From contig NC_059542.1 in NCBI RefSeq assembly GCF_905220415.1, forward strand, positions 10,230,001 to 10,294,000: DNA of 64,000 nt, in the 5' to 3' direction. The notes under the pieces were generated by a model. That model saw only the letters and a program-made list of their open reading frames with translations, ran no database searches and was not told where the DNA came from. The translations under genes and the position numbers were made by a program. The DNA comes from Colias croceus (taxonomy: Eukaryota; Arthropoda; Insecta; Lepidoptera; Pieridae). Shown one piece after another: positions 1-13,546 of the stretch (the first letter of the stretch is position 1; each line of letters starts with the position of its first letter).

Positions 1-644
1 AGTTTTCACGAAATATTTTAAATTTAAGCTTTGTAAAAATATCAAAGGTAAAATTTAGTTTAAGCGATAGTCTATACAACTTTTTAAAATCTATTTTCTA
101 AGGTAAATTCTATAGTAGTGTTACCTTATACCTAACATAATTAATTCATTACATAAAATATAATACATTTTATAGTATTGGTGCCTTGAAAAGAGCAAGT
201 ATCATTCTTGACCATTTTCTGCATTCCAAACAGATGTTACCTCCTCATTGTTAATTCTTCCTTAACATTTCAAACAAGGAGGAAAGAATAAACCTTTTAG
301 CTCGAGTTGATCGTTTTTACTGGATTAAGATTCACATAATATGAATTCCCCGGATTATGCTAATATCAGATTAAGAAAAGTGCAATTTGTATGATGACTA
401 ATGAATTAAAAGATACAGACCAAGTATAAATATTGAACAGATAAACAGTAGCAATCTGATCTGAAGTCACATAGTGCTGCGTTGGCTGAGGGCAAATATA
501 TTCACATAATAGCAATGTTTGTTGTGACAGAGCTTGATGGAACAAACAGTTTGATGTAGCAGAAATATTGCTTGATTTATAGTTTGGTATCAGTAATTGT
601 TGGTAGATAGTGATTACATTTGTTTGAAAATAAAACCCAAACTC

Positions 645-782
645 AAAATATTTATTTATTCAATTAGACATCTTCTAGAAGCACTTTTGAATCGTCATTA
701 CATATTTTTAACATTTACCACCGATTTGGAAAGCAGAATCTATGGAGAAGAACCGGCTTTTAAAATCATACCACATGAACCA
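645..782 (-). mobile_element. LINE 3' tail fragment (RTE-like, GCCGGTTCTTCTCCATAG family)
   Basis: On the minus strand: AAGCCGGTTCTTCTCCATAG, CCAAATCGGTGGTAAATGTT, GACGATTCAAAAGTGCTTCT and a TTGAATAAATAAATA tail. I recognise this as a common lepidopteran LINE-derived 3' end. Confidence 0.6.
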
Positions 783-1471
783 TAGTTGCCCTTTTAAATT
801 CTTTGCGGTTGAAATGAATGTGTAGTATGTTGAATTAGGCATGTATATGATATATATTTTGAGTAAAATTATATTTCTCATACCAATTTTACTCCAGAAA
901 ATAATTAGATCGTGATAACGTTATAAATATTAAAACTAGCTAATCCGACAAAAATTGTCCTGTCTTCGCGCGAAGTGTCATACCTGTGAAGTTTAAGTAG
1001 CCGTTAAGTTTTCGCATTTATTTAATTTCACACGCAAATTTCTTGAGATTTTCTTTTATGAGATCCTTCTCCTGACAAAAACGAATACATCAGCACATAA
1101 TAATTATCGAAATCGGTTCAGTCGTTCACGCGTGATGCCGTGACAAAGGGATATATAGGGTTTCATTTTTATATACCTATTTTTATAATATATTTCCATT
1201 CAAGATTGATTTTCACCATCTACTTGTGTTACCTACAATTGTTCATATTATTGTTTCCTCATTTAAAATTGCACTTTTGCTGACATGAACTATAAATAGA
1301 TTCAGTAGAATTCCTCGATAACAGTTATCTATAAATAATTGTATTGCACTCCATCCGTGCGTTTCATTGATAAATGGCCCTGCGAATATTAGATAAATAT
1401 TATTTATCTATTTCGTGAGATGAGGCATGCTGGGACAAACCCGCGTGCAAAAGCTAGGACTTCTATATATA

Positions 1472-1668
1472 CTAGCTGTGCTCCACGGTTTTATCCGCAG
1501 TGCTCCACTCCTGTTGGTCTTAGCGTAATGATATTATATAGCCTATAAGCTTTTCTCAATAAATGGGCTATCTAACACTGAAACAATTTTTCAAATCGGA
1601 GTAGTAGTTTCGAGATTAGCGCGTTTAAACAAACAAACAAACTCTTGAGCTTTATAACATTTTAGCTG
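1472..1668 (-). mobile_element. Helitron-type element (Lep1-like, GCTCC family)
   Basis: On the minus strand it ends in CTAG (1475-1472). TTAGCGTAATGATATTATAT, GGGCTATCTAACACTGAAAC and AGATTAGCGCGTTTAAACAA match the family copies at 18898, 32221, 39206, 48206 and 51149. The 5' end is decayed. Confidence 0.65.
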
Positions 1669-2551
1669 TAAGTATCTAGATGTGTTACTCAGTTACATAA
1701 GCTACATCATTGTCAAGTTTTATCAAAATCGGATAGTTGTTTTCCCGTGAAAGAGGGACAAACATGCATACATTTATTATTAGCCAACCATCCTCACAAA
1801 CTTCCACTTTTGTAAAATTAGTAAGAAAATAAGGTTATTCTTGTTAGAAGTATCTACTTGTAGTACCAAATTTACTTTAATTTAATGAACAACTTATCCA
1901 TTAGGTAGGTATGATTCAATTTTGCTTGTACGAAAACCGTATAAAAGCATGTAAAGTTAGTCCAATTAATTTAGGCAAATTAATTACATCCAGCTCTTAC
2001 TGACTTCATAAAATGTTAACATTTCACATGTTACATATTTTCTTATACATTTCTTTTAATTGTATTATTTAGTATCGAATTTAAGGATCGGTTTCCAAGT
2101 GCAGTGGTTAACCGATGAACAAGAAGTGGAAATTTCATAGGTTCGATGTTAACATAGTTAACATTGGTGGATATTGACAAGAAAATCCGGTTGAATTATT
2201 TTTTATTTTTATTTATTCTGGACGAAGCAAATAACAGAAAATAAAGCTATGATATCGAAGTTATGCGCGTAAACAAATTCACATTTTTATTTATAGTAAA
2301 AAATATATTCAAAGACAATATACATAAAGTAAGTTCAAGGTCAAATCTAATGAAAATTACTCCACTATGTATTACCGTAATTCACAAGTTAATTAGCCGA
2401 TAGTATATAAACCACTGCTAACTGTGTGTAATTACGCTTGCCTTCTTTTATGTCCAATCAAAGTAAGTAATTGTATGAGATTTAACATTCTCTTATTGTC
2501 AACTTTATAGTGGAAAGTTTTAAAGGCAAAAATACAGATTCTATAATATTA

Positions 2552-2787
2552 TCTTAACCTACTAATATTACCTCTATAAATGCGAAAGTTTGTGAGGATG
2601 TATGTGTATGTGAATGTATGTTTGTTACTTTTTCACGCAAATACTACTGAACCGATTACAATGAAATTTAGCACACATGTAGAGGGTAACTTGGATTAAC
2701 ACATTTTTATCCCGGAAATCCCACGGGAACGGGAACTATGCGGGTTTATCATTGAAAACGCGGGCGAAACCGCGGGCGGAAAGCTAG
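2552..2787 (+). mobile_element. Helitron-type element (Lep1-like, CGGGCGAA hairpin family)
   Basis: Starts TCTTAACCTACTAATATTAC preceded by A. Carries GTTTGTGAGGATGTATGTGT, ACTACTGAACCGATTACAAT and CCCACGGGAACGGGAACTAT. Ends with a GC-rich hairpin (GCGGGCGAAACCGCGGGCGG) then CTAG before T, as expected for Helitron termini. Confidence 0.72.
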
Positions 2788-3239
2788 TAAATTATATTAT
2801 GCGATAGATTTCTAGGTACTCACATTATAAAGCTGTGTATTTGAATAATATTGAGTAGGAACCTTAGTATTAAGGTATTTTAAAAAAATAATGTATTTGT
2901 AAGTATCCGTGTAAAAATTATAGTTAATTTATAGAAATTACCAAATTGCGCTAGTATTTTGCTAAAATTAAATGGTTTCAAGTTCATGGGTCGTCGTCGT
3001 GACCGATATAAAAACTTATTTTTGAATGAATTATTTTTAGAAGCATAATTGCGTCTTTTGTGATTATATACCTACGTCCCGATGAAAAAAATACTAACAT
3101 TTTTGGTGTAAAATAAACATCTATTCTATACATCATATAATAAATCTGTAGAAGGGTCAATTCTGTACATTGAAAATATTGAAAAAATAACTAGCAGGGG
3201 GTGTTACTGGATCGATACCAAACCCAAATATGTGATTAA

Positions 3240-3246
3240 AAAAATT

Positions 3247-3283
<37 letters not shown>

Positions 3284-3613
3284 ATGTGAAGACATCACGT
3301 GAAAACTACCGGTTCGATTTCGATGAAACTTGGTATAATTATACCTTATTATCCTGGGCGTAAAATAGGATACTTTTTATCCTGGAAAAATACGTAGAAA
3401 AAAAATTAATCTCAATTTTTCAGTTATCCATAGACGTTGTTCTGTAGTAGGTACCGCGAACACACGTTGCGTTGCGTATTATTATAGACCTAGCCGTATT
3501 TGGGTCTAATAGATATTTATAAGATGTCATTGTCCGAGTTACTCAAAATGGAGAAATAAACCATCCACGCAAAGACCGACATCCGCGCGGACGGAGTCGC
3601 GGGCGGAAGCTAG
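3240..3613 (+). mobile_element. Helitron-type element with CTGT microsatellite
   Basis: Ends GCGGACGGAGTCGCGGGCGG then AAGCTAG (to 3613). Contains ACTACCGGTTCGATTTCGAT and GAAACTTGGTATAATTATAC. A distinct family; the 5' boundary is uncertain. Confidence 0.5.
3250..3283 (+). repeat. (TCTG)n microsatellite
   Basis: Eight or more TCTG units in a row, near the 5' part of a Helitron-type element. Confidence 0.95.
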
Positions 3614-3821
3614 TATATAATATATGTGTAGGTAGGTGTTATGTATCTTAATTTGGATTCCATTCTTTATTATCACTATTGCAAAGCTTACTGAACTAAG
3701 TTTACTGAAATTGTCTGTAACAAAATAGCAGTTTTTAGTTCAACCATTATCTAAAAACGTATTATTTCTTCATCCTTTAGTTTCAATTTAATCTAGGTAT
3801 AAAATAACAAACATATTATGT

Positions 3822-4035
3822 AGTAGATTTCCGCCCGCGGCTTCGCCCGCGTTTGCAAAGGAAAACCCGCATAGTTCCCGTTCCCGTGGGATTTCCGGGA
3901 TAAAAACTATCCTATGTGTTAATCCAAGTTACCCTCTATATGTGTGCTAAATTTCATTGTAATCGGTTCAGTAGTTTTTACGTGAAAGAGTTACAAACAT
4001 CCATACATCCATACATCCATACATTAGATACTATA
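3822..4035 (-). mobile_element. Helitron-type element (Lep1-like, CGGGCGAA hairpin family)
   Basis: TTTCCGCCCGCGGCTTCGCC begins the plus-strand view, then CATAGTTCCCGTTCCCGTGG and TAATCGGTTCAGTAGTTTTT, the reverse of the 2552-2787 copy. The 5' end carries three tandem CATCCATA units. Confidence 0.7.
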
Positions 4036-4039
4036 TATT

Positions 4040-6290
4040 AGATTACAAAATACACCAACTGTTTTTGGTCTAGAAAAACTTTGCATACGATTATATCTAG
4101 GAATGGGAAATAAGAGTTTTATTTTCCTTGACAAAAGTGTTATAGAACTTTTGTTTTCTTTATGTTTAGATAAGATAGACTCAGTATTATATGAGCGACA
4201 GAATCGGGACAAATAGACTGTTTTCAGCGAAAAATATTTGACTAAAGAAACCTTTTCGATTGTAGTTATAGTTCTTTTGTTTGTTTGTTCTACGAGTTTC
4301 ATTTCAATAATTACCTTATAATTTTAATAATTTAGGAAATTTGTGTTAAATATGTAGGTAGTCGTCAGAATTTTGACAGCCTTTTCCTTCTGAAAAAGTG
4401 GTTCAGAATATTCTGTGATGTTAATGTCACATGCCAGTCAATTAAATATGGATCCAAAATTGTAAATTCAAAGGCTAAAACAAAACAAGTTAAAGAAGCG
4501 TTAATAGACTTTGAAATAAAACCAAATTATAATTTAATCCCTTTTAAGGCAAAAACTGTACCCTTATATTTTATCAATTATGAAATCGTCTGCAAAAGGG
4601 CAACCTTACACAGATCTTTGTTTGAGGTTCCTTGTTTAATTAATATTCATTCATCAACAAAAACATCAAGGCTCTTAATCTCAGCATTCTTGGCTTAAAA
4701 GCCTTATTAACTGAATGATAAACAAAATTACAGCAGTTTGAGTCATCGATTCCTGTCAGAAACAGAATGGTTTCAATTTGTCCCATTACGTCGACTCAAT
4801 GATCCGATTTTCAGTGAAAGCCGGCGTAAGTATCGTTTAGGGTTAACCTCTGGAGTAAAAAATGAAGTTTAAAATGGCTATATCATATTTTCAACCTATT
4901 CCATTGGCTGGATCGTTTCCTAATAGCTTTGTGCATTAGACACAGGCATTATTAGTCAAATAATGCTTTATGTCGGTAAGCGGAAATAACTGATCTTTAT
5001 CGTATGATTAATAGGTATATAATTTCCCAAATCACATGTTTTAGTTCGATTGTTAAAGCATTTTTGTTTAAGAGCTAATATACATAATATATGTATATAA
5101 TGTAGTAATATAATGTAGCTACTTTTTGTTAAAATTTTGCTCTATGAACCTAAAATCTATTCTTTACGATCTCTCGCGTAGTTGAACTCATTTCAACAAT
5201 CATAAAATAAAAAAGCGAATAAATAGAGCATTATTATCGTTTCCATTAACAAACTTTTTCAGAACTTTCTACCTCATTTAACTCATTAAAGCCAAGGATG
5301 GCACAAGGGCGCACTGTCAAGGGCAGTCCCGGATATATAAATGGCCATGAAAAAACATTAATAATATATGTAATTTTCCGACTTACTTCACATCGGAATA
5401 TATCGAATCAAGCCAGATACCTAGTCTGAGAGCGTGGAATAGTTTTATAATTTGTGATTTTCGTCGAATATAAAATCTAGTATTAATAATGTTATTGAAA
5501 TGTTTTGGAATTGAAAAATGTAATATTTTTCGCCTTATTGAGAAAGCGTTTCGCCGAAATGCGTATTTACGTAGGTATTATAAAAATTTCATGAGGTACT
5601 TGATATTTTTTATCATTTCTTAATAATTTTAAAATTGCCTTCGATTAAAACTTGAATTAAGAAGAACTAGATATTGGAAATGCTCAAAATATTTAAAGGC
5701 AAAAAATCAAAGCAGCAAAAGAATTGTCTTTTTTCTGTGTTAAATAAGAAAAAAAAAAACAAAACCCCTATTTAAAATTCTGCAAACTATGCACGTTCAA
5801 ACCAGCTAGAGGGTGTATATTACCCTACAAATAAACTGCAAAGAACCCCATCGCCATCATAAATCCTACACATCCTACACATTTTTACCATAATCTCCTA
5901 GACTACATATCAAACCGATTCCGTGACCTTTTCCGTCTATAATTTATTTATATTTCCGTCGGATATGCTGTTGATACAGGGACTTAACGAAGTCATATTT
6001 CATTTTATACTTTGTTTTCTTTTTCGATGATTGAAGCTATATTACAGATGAAAGAAATTGGTTCTATAAAAATATTCTTTCGTCTTTTCAGAATTTAATT
6101 TTAAATTATGAAACTTTGTGTTAAGTAGATACCTATGTTCACTTCTTCTTGATTATATTCAAAGCATGTGATTCAAAGTTTAAATTGAACTATCAAACTA
6201 TAAGTTACATAATACTTATATTAAGTTAACTGACCGTAGAATTTATCCGTTTTTAAGGTTTATATACAAATTTTTATGAAAATCTAAATG
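4040..6290. other. AT-rich non-coding stretch
   Basis: No gene, RNA or clear repeat is recognised. The open frame at 4024-4302 on the minus strand overlaps a Helitron end and has no protein character. Confidence 0.5.
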
Positions 6291-6295
6291 TTTTA

Positions 6296-6684
6296 TTTAT
6301 TTTATTTATTTATTTACACTTTATTGTGCTGGCATACAAATAAATCCTTAAAATTAAAACTTATAACTAGTCCAGCACAGAAGGCGGCCTTATCACTTAA
6401 GAGTGATCTCTTCCAGGCAACCTACTGTGTGGAGTAATATTATGAAAGAGGAGGTAGGTAGGAAGTACAAAATATATATAAATATACATACATAGCTATA
6501 TATGATCTATAATAAATACATACATATAAAATATTATATATATTACATATAATATAATACAATATAATACACATTCAAATAATATAATATAAATACATAC
6601 ATAAACACATACTGTAGTTTAGATAGAAAAATAAAGTAAAACACAAATAAATAAATAAATTAATCTTACTAATCCGAGAGTTTT
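6296..6684 (-). mobile_element. LINE 3' end fragment (GGCGGCCTTATCACTTAA family)
   Basis: TTTA repeats, then ACACTTTATTGTGCTGGCAT, GAAGGCGGCCTTATCACTTA and GAGTGATCTCTTCCAGGCAA. Homology to 31280-31707 continues through TACATACATAGCTATATATG and ACTGTAGTTTAGATAGAAAA. Confidence 0.62.
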
Positions 6685-6698
6685 CTTAATAATAGAAC

Positions 6699-6825
6699 TA
6701 CCGCCAGTGGTTTTAGCCATGCAAATTATACATATAAACTTTCTTCTATCTATTATAAAACAGCGTCAAAGTCCGTTACGTAGTTTTGAAGATTTAAGAA
6801 TACATAGGGAAGAATAGGTACATAG
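6699..6825 (-). mobile_element. Decayed Helitron-type fragment
   Basis: GTCAAAGTCCGTTACGTAGT and TTTTGAAGATTTAAGAATAC match the copy at 29579-29770. Confidence 0.4.
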
Positions 6826-7206
6826 AGCCATCATGAAGGAAAACGTGGTTCAGCAGATAAATGGAATTTGATAAAGATGAAAATTTCATCATCTGGATTT
6901 CATATTTCATGGAATGACAACTAAAAAAAAAAGTTTTTAAATACCCAAAGACGTCATTACGAAAATTATGTACCATTTATTCCGCAAACAAATTCTATAG
7001 AAAAAGGCAGCAAGAAACTTTGTAATTACTTTTTTGAATCAGATAAAATTTATAGAATTTATTTACAGTTTTCATTTATGAAAATAAACTTTTCTCAACC
7101 CCTCTGAATCAAATTCAATTTAATATTATAAATGTGAAAGTATTTGTGTATCTCTCATAGGCTTTCGTAGACATCCAATTTTATTAAAAAAAATAATAGA
7201 TGAACA

Positions 7207-7360
7207 GATTTAACACAGGTTCCATCTTTTTCTTATCCCTACCACGCTTGATTCGACGTATATCTGTAAAGTTGCATATAGTAAATATTTTTTTTTGAAA
7301 AATAAGGTCATAAAGAAGTTTCACTTCTTTCGTGTATACACTAGTACACGCACACATTTT
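7207..7360. repeat. Copy of the GAAGTGAAACTTC repeat family
   Basis: ATCTTTTTCTTATCCCTACC, TTGATTCGACGTATATCTGT, AAATAAGGTCATAAAGAAGT and a TACACTAGTACACGCACAC end are the reverse complement of sequence around 30280-30400, with substitutions. Confidence 0.55.
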
Positions 7361-7691
7361 TTATGTTTAAATCGTATTGTTATCGTATTAATATGAAAGC
7401 TTAATCGAAACAGAAATTTTAGTTCTTAAAACGTTAACAAATCAACTTAGTATTTTAAATAGCTAGCTAGATATACTTATTATAAAACTGGTTTATAATA
7501 ACAAACGCTCCAAATGTTATTCCATCAATCAATCGATAGGGTATTGAATAAATCCAAGAACACATAAACTTCAGTTTATACTCGGTAATTTCAGAAACTT
7601 CCTAGAGGAAAATTTCCTTTACTTACAAAAATACAGATCAGTAAAAGAACAGATAATTAATTTTTAGTTATATAGAATTCAAATCCTACTA

Positions 7692-7919
7692 TCCTACTTA
7701 CTTATATTATAAATTCGAAAGTTTGTGAGGATGGATGGATGTTTGTTACTCTTTCATGCAAATATTACTGAACCAATTACAATGAAATTTGGTATGTAGG
7801 TAGCTGAAGATCCAGAATAAGACATAAGCTACTTTCTATGTATATTCTATATATTTTTCTATTTTTTCTTATGTAGGTTTTCTTTGAAAACGCGGATGAA
7901 GTCGCGGGTGGAAATCTAG
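7692..7919 (+). mobile_element. Helitron-type element (Lep1-like)
   Basis: Starts TCCTACTTACTTATATTATA after A. Has GTTTGTGAGGATGGATGGAT and ACTGAACCAATTACAATGAA. Ends GTCGCGGGTGGAAATCTAG then T. Confidence 0.68.
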
Positions 7920-8577
7920 TGTTTTATAAATGAACCCCGTCAAGACGCAAGACGTGGGTTCGTATCCCAACTCGATATCAAATATTTCTGGTCTGTATAA
8001 AATTTCTCAGCACAGATAATTTTCATACAATTATTCTAGTAATTGTTACAAGGAACCAGACATAAATACTATCTAATTTTCAACTAAATCCAATAAGAAT
8101 GTAATTATTCGGAGTGGCTTTTTTCGATTGCGCGATGAATAATATATTTCAATTATTTGTCCACCTGTATAAGTAATGTTAAATGTAAATAATTGTTTCT
8201 CTAGCTAACAGTTGAAAAGTTAATTAGTTTGGTTTTACAGAAGTTTTTTTTTTATTGCAATTTGATATTATTACAAAAAAAAATAACGTTTAAGTTTTAT
8301 TAGATATAAATACATAGTAGAACATTAATTATTGTTAAGTATTGTTCATAAAATTAGCTACCAGGTTAAGCCCGAAGTCTCTTTTAAAATACTTTTAAGT
8401 TTTTGTTAAACTAAATTTACAATTAAAACTGAGAATTAAAAAATAATTAGATGTGATTATTATTAAAAGAAGGTATAATTCATATTATATGTTAAACATT
8501 TTATTTGTAGTTGGATATTTTTTAATTTATTCGATTACTATGGTATTCAGTTTAGTATTTTATAAAGGTTCAAAAGG

Positions 8578-8705
8578 TATTTATTTATTTATTTAACCCT
8601 TTAATAGTTGTACAGTTAAGAAACCTTATAACTACTTACACATAGAACAGAGTACAACTATTTTGGCGGCCTTATCACTTAATAGTGATCTCTTCCAGGC
8701 AACTA
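8578..8705 (-). mobile_element. LINE 3' end fragment, same family as 6296-6684
   Basis: TTTATTTATTTATTTAACCC, GGCGGCCTTATCACTTAATA and GATCTCTTCCAGGCAAC. Confidence 0.6.
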
Positions 8706-9099
8706 CGGTAAAAGGTAAAAAAGCAAAAAAAACACTAATTGGCGGGATGAAAACAGGTATGTTGAACGATGTAAATTTTTAGTTACATAGTAGTTAAGGC
8801 ACAATAAATAAATAAAATAATGTTTACTTGAAGTTAATTCGATGACACTCAGCTTTGAACTACAGTATTAATTCCTTACTGCTCCACTATTTTAATATGA
8901 AGTAAGTACTCATTACTCAAAGTAATCCATGTTATCCATAAATATTAATTAACTTTTTTTTAAATAGGTAGCATGCACTAAACCAATTTAAAAAATCACT
9001 TAAAATTAACCAAAAATCGACACACAGATTGTAATAAAAATTAATAATAAAAACCCTAATAAATAATTTTGAATTAAAACTAATATTCACCCTCAAAAT

Positions 9100-9240
9100 A
9101 AAGTCCTCTCAATACTTAATCACTGAACAGTTAACTGTTATACACACTTCACAACACTCGTCAAAGTTGGAGCTTACGAAAGCACAGGCGTGCGTCGTCC
9201 AGGCGAGCTACTACGAGAATACGCGCCAAAACCCTCCGAT
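9100..9240 (-). promoter_or_regulatory. Possible promoter or 5' UTR-like patch
   Basis: A small GC-richer unique patch. On the minus strand it runs from CTCGCCTGGACGACGCACGC to GTTAACTGTTCAGTGATTAA, with TCAGT-like initiator words. No coding exon is seen downstream. Weak. Confidence 0.15.
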
Positions 9241-9289
9241 AACTTCGATTATTTATTGTATAATTATATTGCTTCTATAATTGTATATT

Positions 9290-11190
9290 ATATATGTGTT
9301 AACTGTATGATACCTATTAATATGTAGTCAATTAAGATATAAGAGGCAATGTTGTAACATTGTAGAGCTTTTGGACTTAGCTGTTTGGTTCGGGGTTCGA
9401 TGATTCCGGTTAACTGGAGTCGAAAAAATATGTTAGCCCCAAAAATTAACAAAAGAACAATTGATTTGTCGATGATTTGTAATTATTTATTTTTCAGAGT
9501 TCTTAAATAGATATTTTAAAACCATTGATTTTTTTGTGCGTATTATTTGGTGCAAATGATACTCTACAGTAAAAAATACCTCTTTAGAACTAGTGAATTT
9601 TAATGAGTTTTGTTTTGTTTTCTAATTTTAATTATAGTTTAAAAATATTTTACTTATTTAATCCATTCAAATACATCAAGAATTTCTCGTACAATCTATG
9701 AAAATTTAAACGCCGCTCTTGAACCTATTACCCTTGTAATATCTATTTTTAAAAGTCTTCACACAATCATGTTTTACTGTTCCATAATTTTATAGTCAAT
9801 TTTCGTTATTTTATGATGCATAGACGTAAATTTACCGCGCATCATCAGTTTAACTAAACAGATATTTTTACTCATCTAAAAAATGTTAGTTATCATTCTA
9901 TTTATATATTTATGTACATCCGTGTGTTCGTTATTTACATAGAGTATTTTTAGTGTTTACGGCTTACGCATTCTTACGAAGGGAACATGCAAATATTTTT
10001 ATGTTTTCTTAAATGTTTTGAGAAGATTTATTTCACTCAATCTTGTAGTAACTTAAAATAAACCTTTTAACACATAAAAGAGTGATCGTAAATCTCACAA
10101 TTTTTTTTATGATGGTTAAGAAAAATGTACTGAATACATATTATATACGTATATAATATGTGATCATTGCCAAATTTTATTGTGAAGTATTAAATTTTAC
10201 TTTCTTACCTATCCTCTTTTGCTACAAATTTAAGGTTTCGAAAAGATTTGGCCTAAAAAGGTTTCAATCTACAATTGGGTTAAATGTTTCATACATTTCC
10301 GTAATAAAAACCAGGAAGTATTTCCCAGCCGTGTTCGGAGGTACAAACTAGCGTACTTTATGTCATGTCACTAACACACGAATTTCATGGCGCAACTTTG
10401 GAAAAATTTACCGACTTCCAACATTCAGAAGTTTAAAACTCAATATATTTCCCGGAATTCTTGTAATAAAAATTAAATGTTCTGTCGCGTATAAAAGTTG
10501 GGTTTGAATCACCTATTAGGTGGAGGGCATTGCACTTGATATGTGCAAAACTTTTTTCTATAGGTTGTTGAGATAATGTCACGATCATTATCAGTATTAT
10601 ATTTATTGCTACAGGGGTTTCAGGGGTACTTTTCTAGTAATTTAAGATTATTTAAGAAGACATTTTAATTAAATTTATCTTAATCGCTATAGATTACAGC
10701 TTCAACATATAATTCAGATCAAATTATCGACATTTTGCTGACTAATTATGTAAATATATTAATTATAGGTCTCGAGTAATTAACGAAAACAAACCGATAT
10801 AACTCTTTCCTTTCTTTAAAGAAATGTCAAATTTAAAATACATGATCGTACTCCATTACAATCTGACAAAATGAACTAAGCTTTATGGAAAGTGGTTAAC
10901 AGTGGTTTTATTGAGTCATATTGTTTAAAAACGTGTTTCATGACTCTTTACACACTTGAAATATATAAAAAAGACATCCTGTCGGTAAAGTTCTGTAAGG
11001 TAGATTCAGGTTACACGTATTTTATATTTTGGACTTCTTTGTCTTGGCGGCTTTAAAGATTTACGACAACGAATGATTAAATGTAGAGCCCAATGAGAGC
11101 CAACTTTTTTATTTTAAAAATATATAAAAATATAAAGTATTACATAATATTTTTAACTGAATTCAATTACGTTTTAGTAACTTAGAAATT
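9290..11190. other. AT-rich non-coding stretch
   Basis: A decayed B-box-like GGTTCGATGATTCC at 9396 hints at an old SINE. Nothing else is recognised. Confidence 0.45.
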
Positions 11191-11199
11191 ATTTTTAAG

Positions 11200-11340
11200 A
11201 GACACCTCTTTAGGCACATTGAGAGTAAAATTTCAACGTCACGTCATGGAGTAAGGCGATTAATTTGGTAGATATATTTAAATCTTGCTAAAGAAGTTTC
11301 ACTTCTGACACCTGTGCTCGGCACACACGCTCTTTTTTAT
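11200..11340 (+). repeat. Interspersed repeat sharing the AAGAAGTTTCACTTC end
   Basis: GAGAGTAAAATTTCAACGTC, CGTCATGGAGTAAGGCGAT, AATCTTGCTAAAGAAGTTTC and CTCGGCACACACGCTCTTTT recur at 24362-24530 with small changes. Non-coding. Confidence 0.6.
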
Positions 11341-12726
11341 TTGATTGATTTCTTGAATCATGTAATTCGTAACTTTAATAAGTGATTTTATATTATTCCT
11401 GCTTAGGTACATTATAAATCGTCATTAAAAACATATTATTGTACCTACATGCCAATTTTTATTCATCTTAACATTTCATTCATAGATTCGAAATTCCGTA
11501 AAATACATACATTTATCCGAGGTTTTCCTTACATATTATAACGGTCCAACCCTACCTGTATGTATCCGTGAAATCCTACCTTCTAATGGTGTTACACGAA
11601 TATGTCAGTTGATAAAAGCTTATATAGGTAATAGCAAATGTAACATAATGTATTTGTCACATCAGCGCGTCTCCGATTTTTACCAGTATTTTTATCCTAA
11701 TAAATTCGTGCATGAGGGTTTTTGAGGGAAAATCCTTGTGAGCTTGTGACAGCGGCTACTAGGGAGGTTTTTCGATTAATATCCTATATTTGTTGTATTA
11801 ATAAATACAAAAGTAGGGTCATTGCGCCTGTTCGCGTCCACCTGCCTATTCGCGTCCATTTTGCGGATATCTTTTAGAAAATTCACGAAAATAAGTATAC
11901 TTTATGTAAAATTGTAAAAAGAAAAATTTCCGATAATACCTCAATGTATAAGAGACATGCACACATATTCAAAATATGCCTGCACACCGTCTATCCTATT
12001 TAAAAAAAATATTTAATTTTGGCTATTAAACGAGAGAGCTAAAACGCGTGGGATTTTGAGAAAAAAATAGTGCGCAGCATCGCGTTTGACGGTAAGTATC
12101 TTATTGTTAAATGTGAATTTTTGAATATGTAACTGTTTCTTTGCTTTGCTAACAAAACATAGAATAGTATGGATTATAAATCAGCTTATTTCTTTTACAA
12201 TTAATAGCTAAAATAAGGTGGTCGCGAATTACTACACCGAATTTGTCCAACTTCCATTTTGCGTCCACGGTGGGCGCAAACTATACCTATAGTGCATAAC
12301 AATAGAACATATTGCGTCCACATTGTTTTTCATTACGTAGCAATGAATTGTTTGTTAAAATATTTAATTTAAAATAGATTGTAAATTTTTGACTAAGACC
12401 ACAAGTTGATAATTTAAATTTTCATTCAAATTAGCAAATATTTATGCTATTTTTTCATTTTAAAATGGGTATTCTAAGAATGAGACTAGTATTTTTGAGA
12501 ATGAGAGTCAATAAGTCTGTTATATAAACAAAAAAGAAATTTAATTCATTAGAAACTAAAAAGTAGGGTAGGTAGGTAATCTTAATAGAACTGATTATTA
12601 TTTATTTACATAACGTAACTTTGTTTTTTGTTAATTTTTGGTTCTAATAATGATGAGAAGATAAATATAAATAAGTTTTCCAGTTTCCTTACACAGTGAA
12701 TTATATTAATAATAATGTTGATTTTA

Positions 12727-13179
12727 GGGTTCCGAACCTCAAAAGGAAAAACCGGAATCCTTGTAGGATCACTTTGATATCCGTCCGTCTGTATGTCCGT
12801 CTGCCGGTCTGTCTTTCTGTCAAGACCCTTTTTCTCAGTAACGCGTAGAGGTATAAAGCTGAAATTTATATTGAATACTCAAGTCTACGGTCCCTTGAAG
12901 CAGTGAAAAAATCAAACTTATAAGCCAAAGCAATCAAAAGATACAGCCGTTTATGCTGCAAATTTTCGCAAATTTCGACATTCGCAAGGGAATCAAAACC
13001 TACAGGGCACTTTACGTGAACACAGACACTTGAAGTTTGGTACGAAGCAACGTCTTATAGCACAAATAAGGGAAACATTGAAAAAATAATCATTTACAGT
13101 TAAAACATATGAAAAAGGACAGGTTAATACGGAACCCTCGGTATGCGAGTTAATACGGAACACACGCATTTGGCCGGTT
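12727..13179 (+). mobile_element. Lepidopteran interspersed repeat (AGGGTTCCG ... GGCCGGTTTTT type)
   Basis: It starts AGGGTTCCGAACC, carries a CCGTCCGTCTGTATGTCCGT-type block, and ends with ACGGAACCCTCGG and TTGGCCGGTTTTT. I recognise these as the borders of an abundant non-coding lepidopteran repeat. It lies inside the larger inverted-repeat element. The short open frame across 12993-13256 is not credible as a gene. Confidence 0.6.
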
Positions 13180-13546
13180 TTTATTAAATAACTATATTCG
13201 TAAATAAATAATTTATTAAAATCTAATTTGCATTTATCTGATAAAATATCACCCAATACACTCTTAATTCCTTTTCTAAGCTGGTGGACGCGAACTGGTC
13301 CACGGGTGGACGCAAACTGGAATTTTTGGACGCGAACTGGGTAAAACGCCTAATTTATTTATTTATTTATTTAATTTATGGAACACACAACAATAAATAC
13401 ACATTACATTATATATAAGAAGACATTATCTAATTAATTGTATCTGATGTATTTATCAATTATAGGTGTACACAACATTCGCATTAATAACACTTATACA
13501 ATTAAACATAAATGAAAGAAAAACATAATCAATATACTACATTATT

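Noticed and set aside
2095..2160. A-box and B-box-like words suggesting a SINE
   Set aside because: Only GTGCAGTGGTTAACC and AGGTTCGATG remain; too decayed to bound or assign.
12993..13256. 87-residue minus-strand frame, considered as a transposase remnant of the inverted-repeat element
   Set aside because: It mostly overlaps the AGGGTTCCG-type interspersed repeat and shows no transposase motif.
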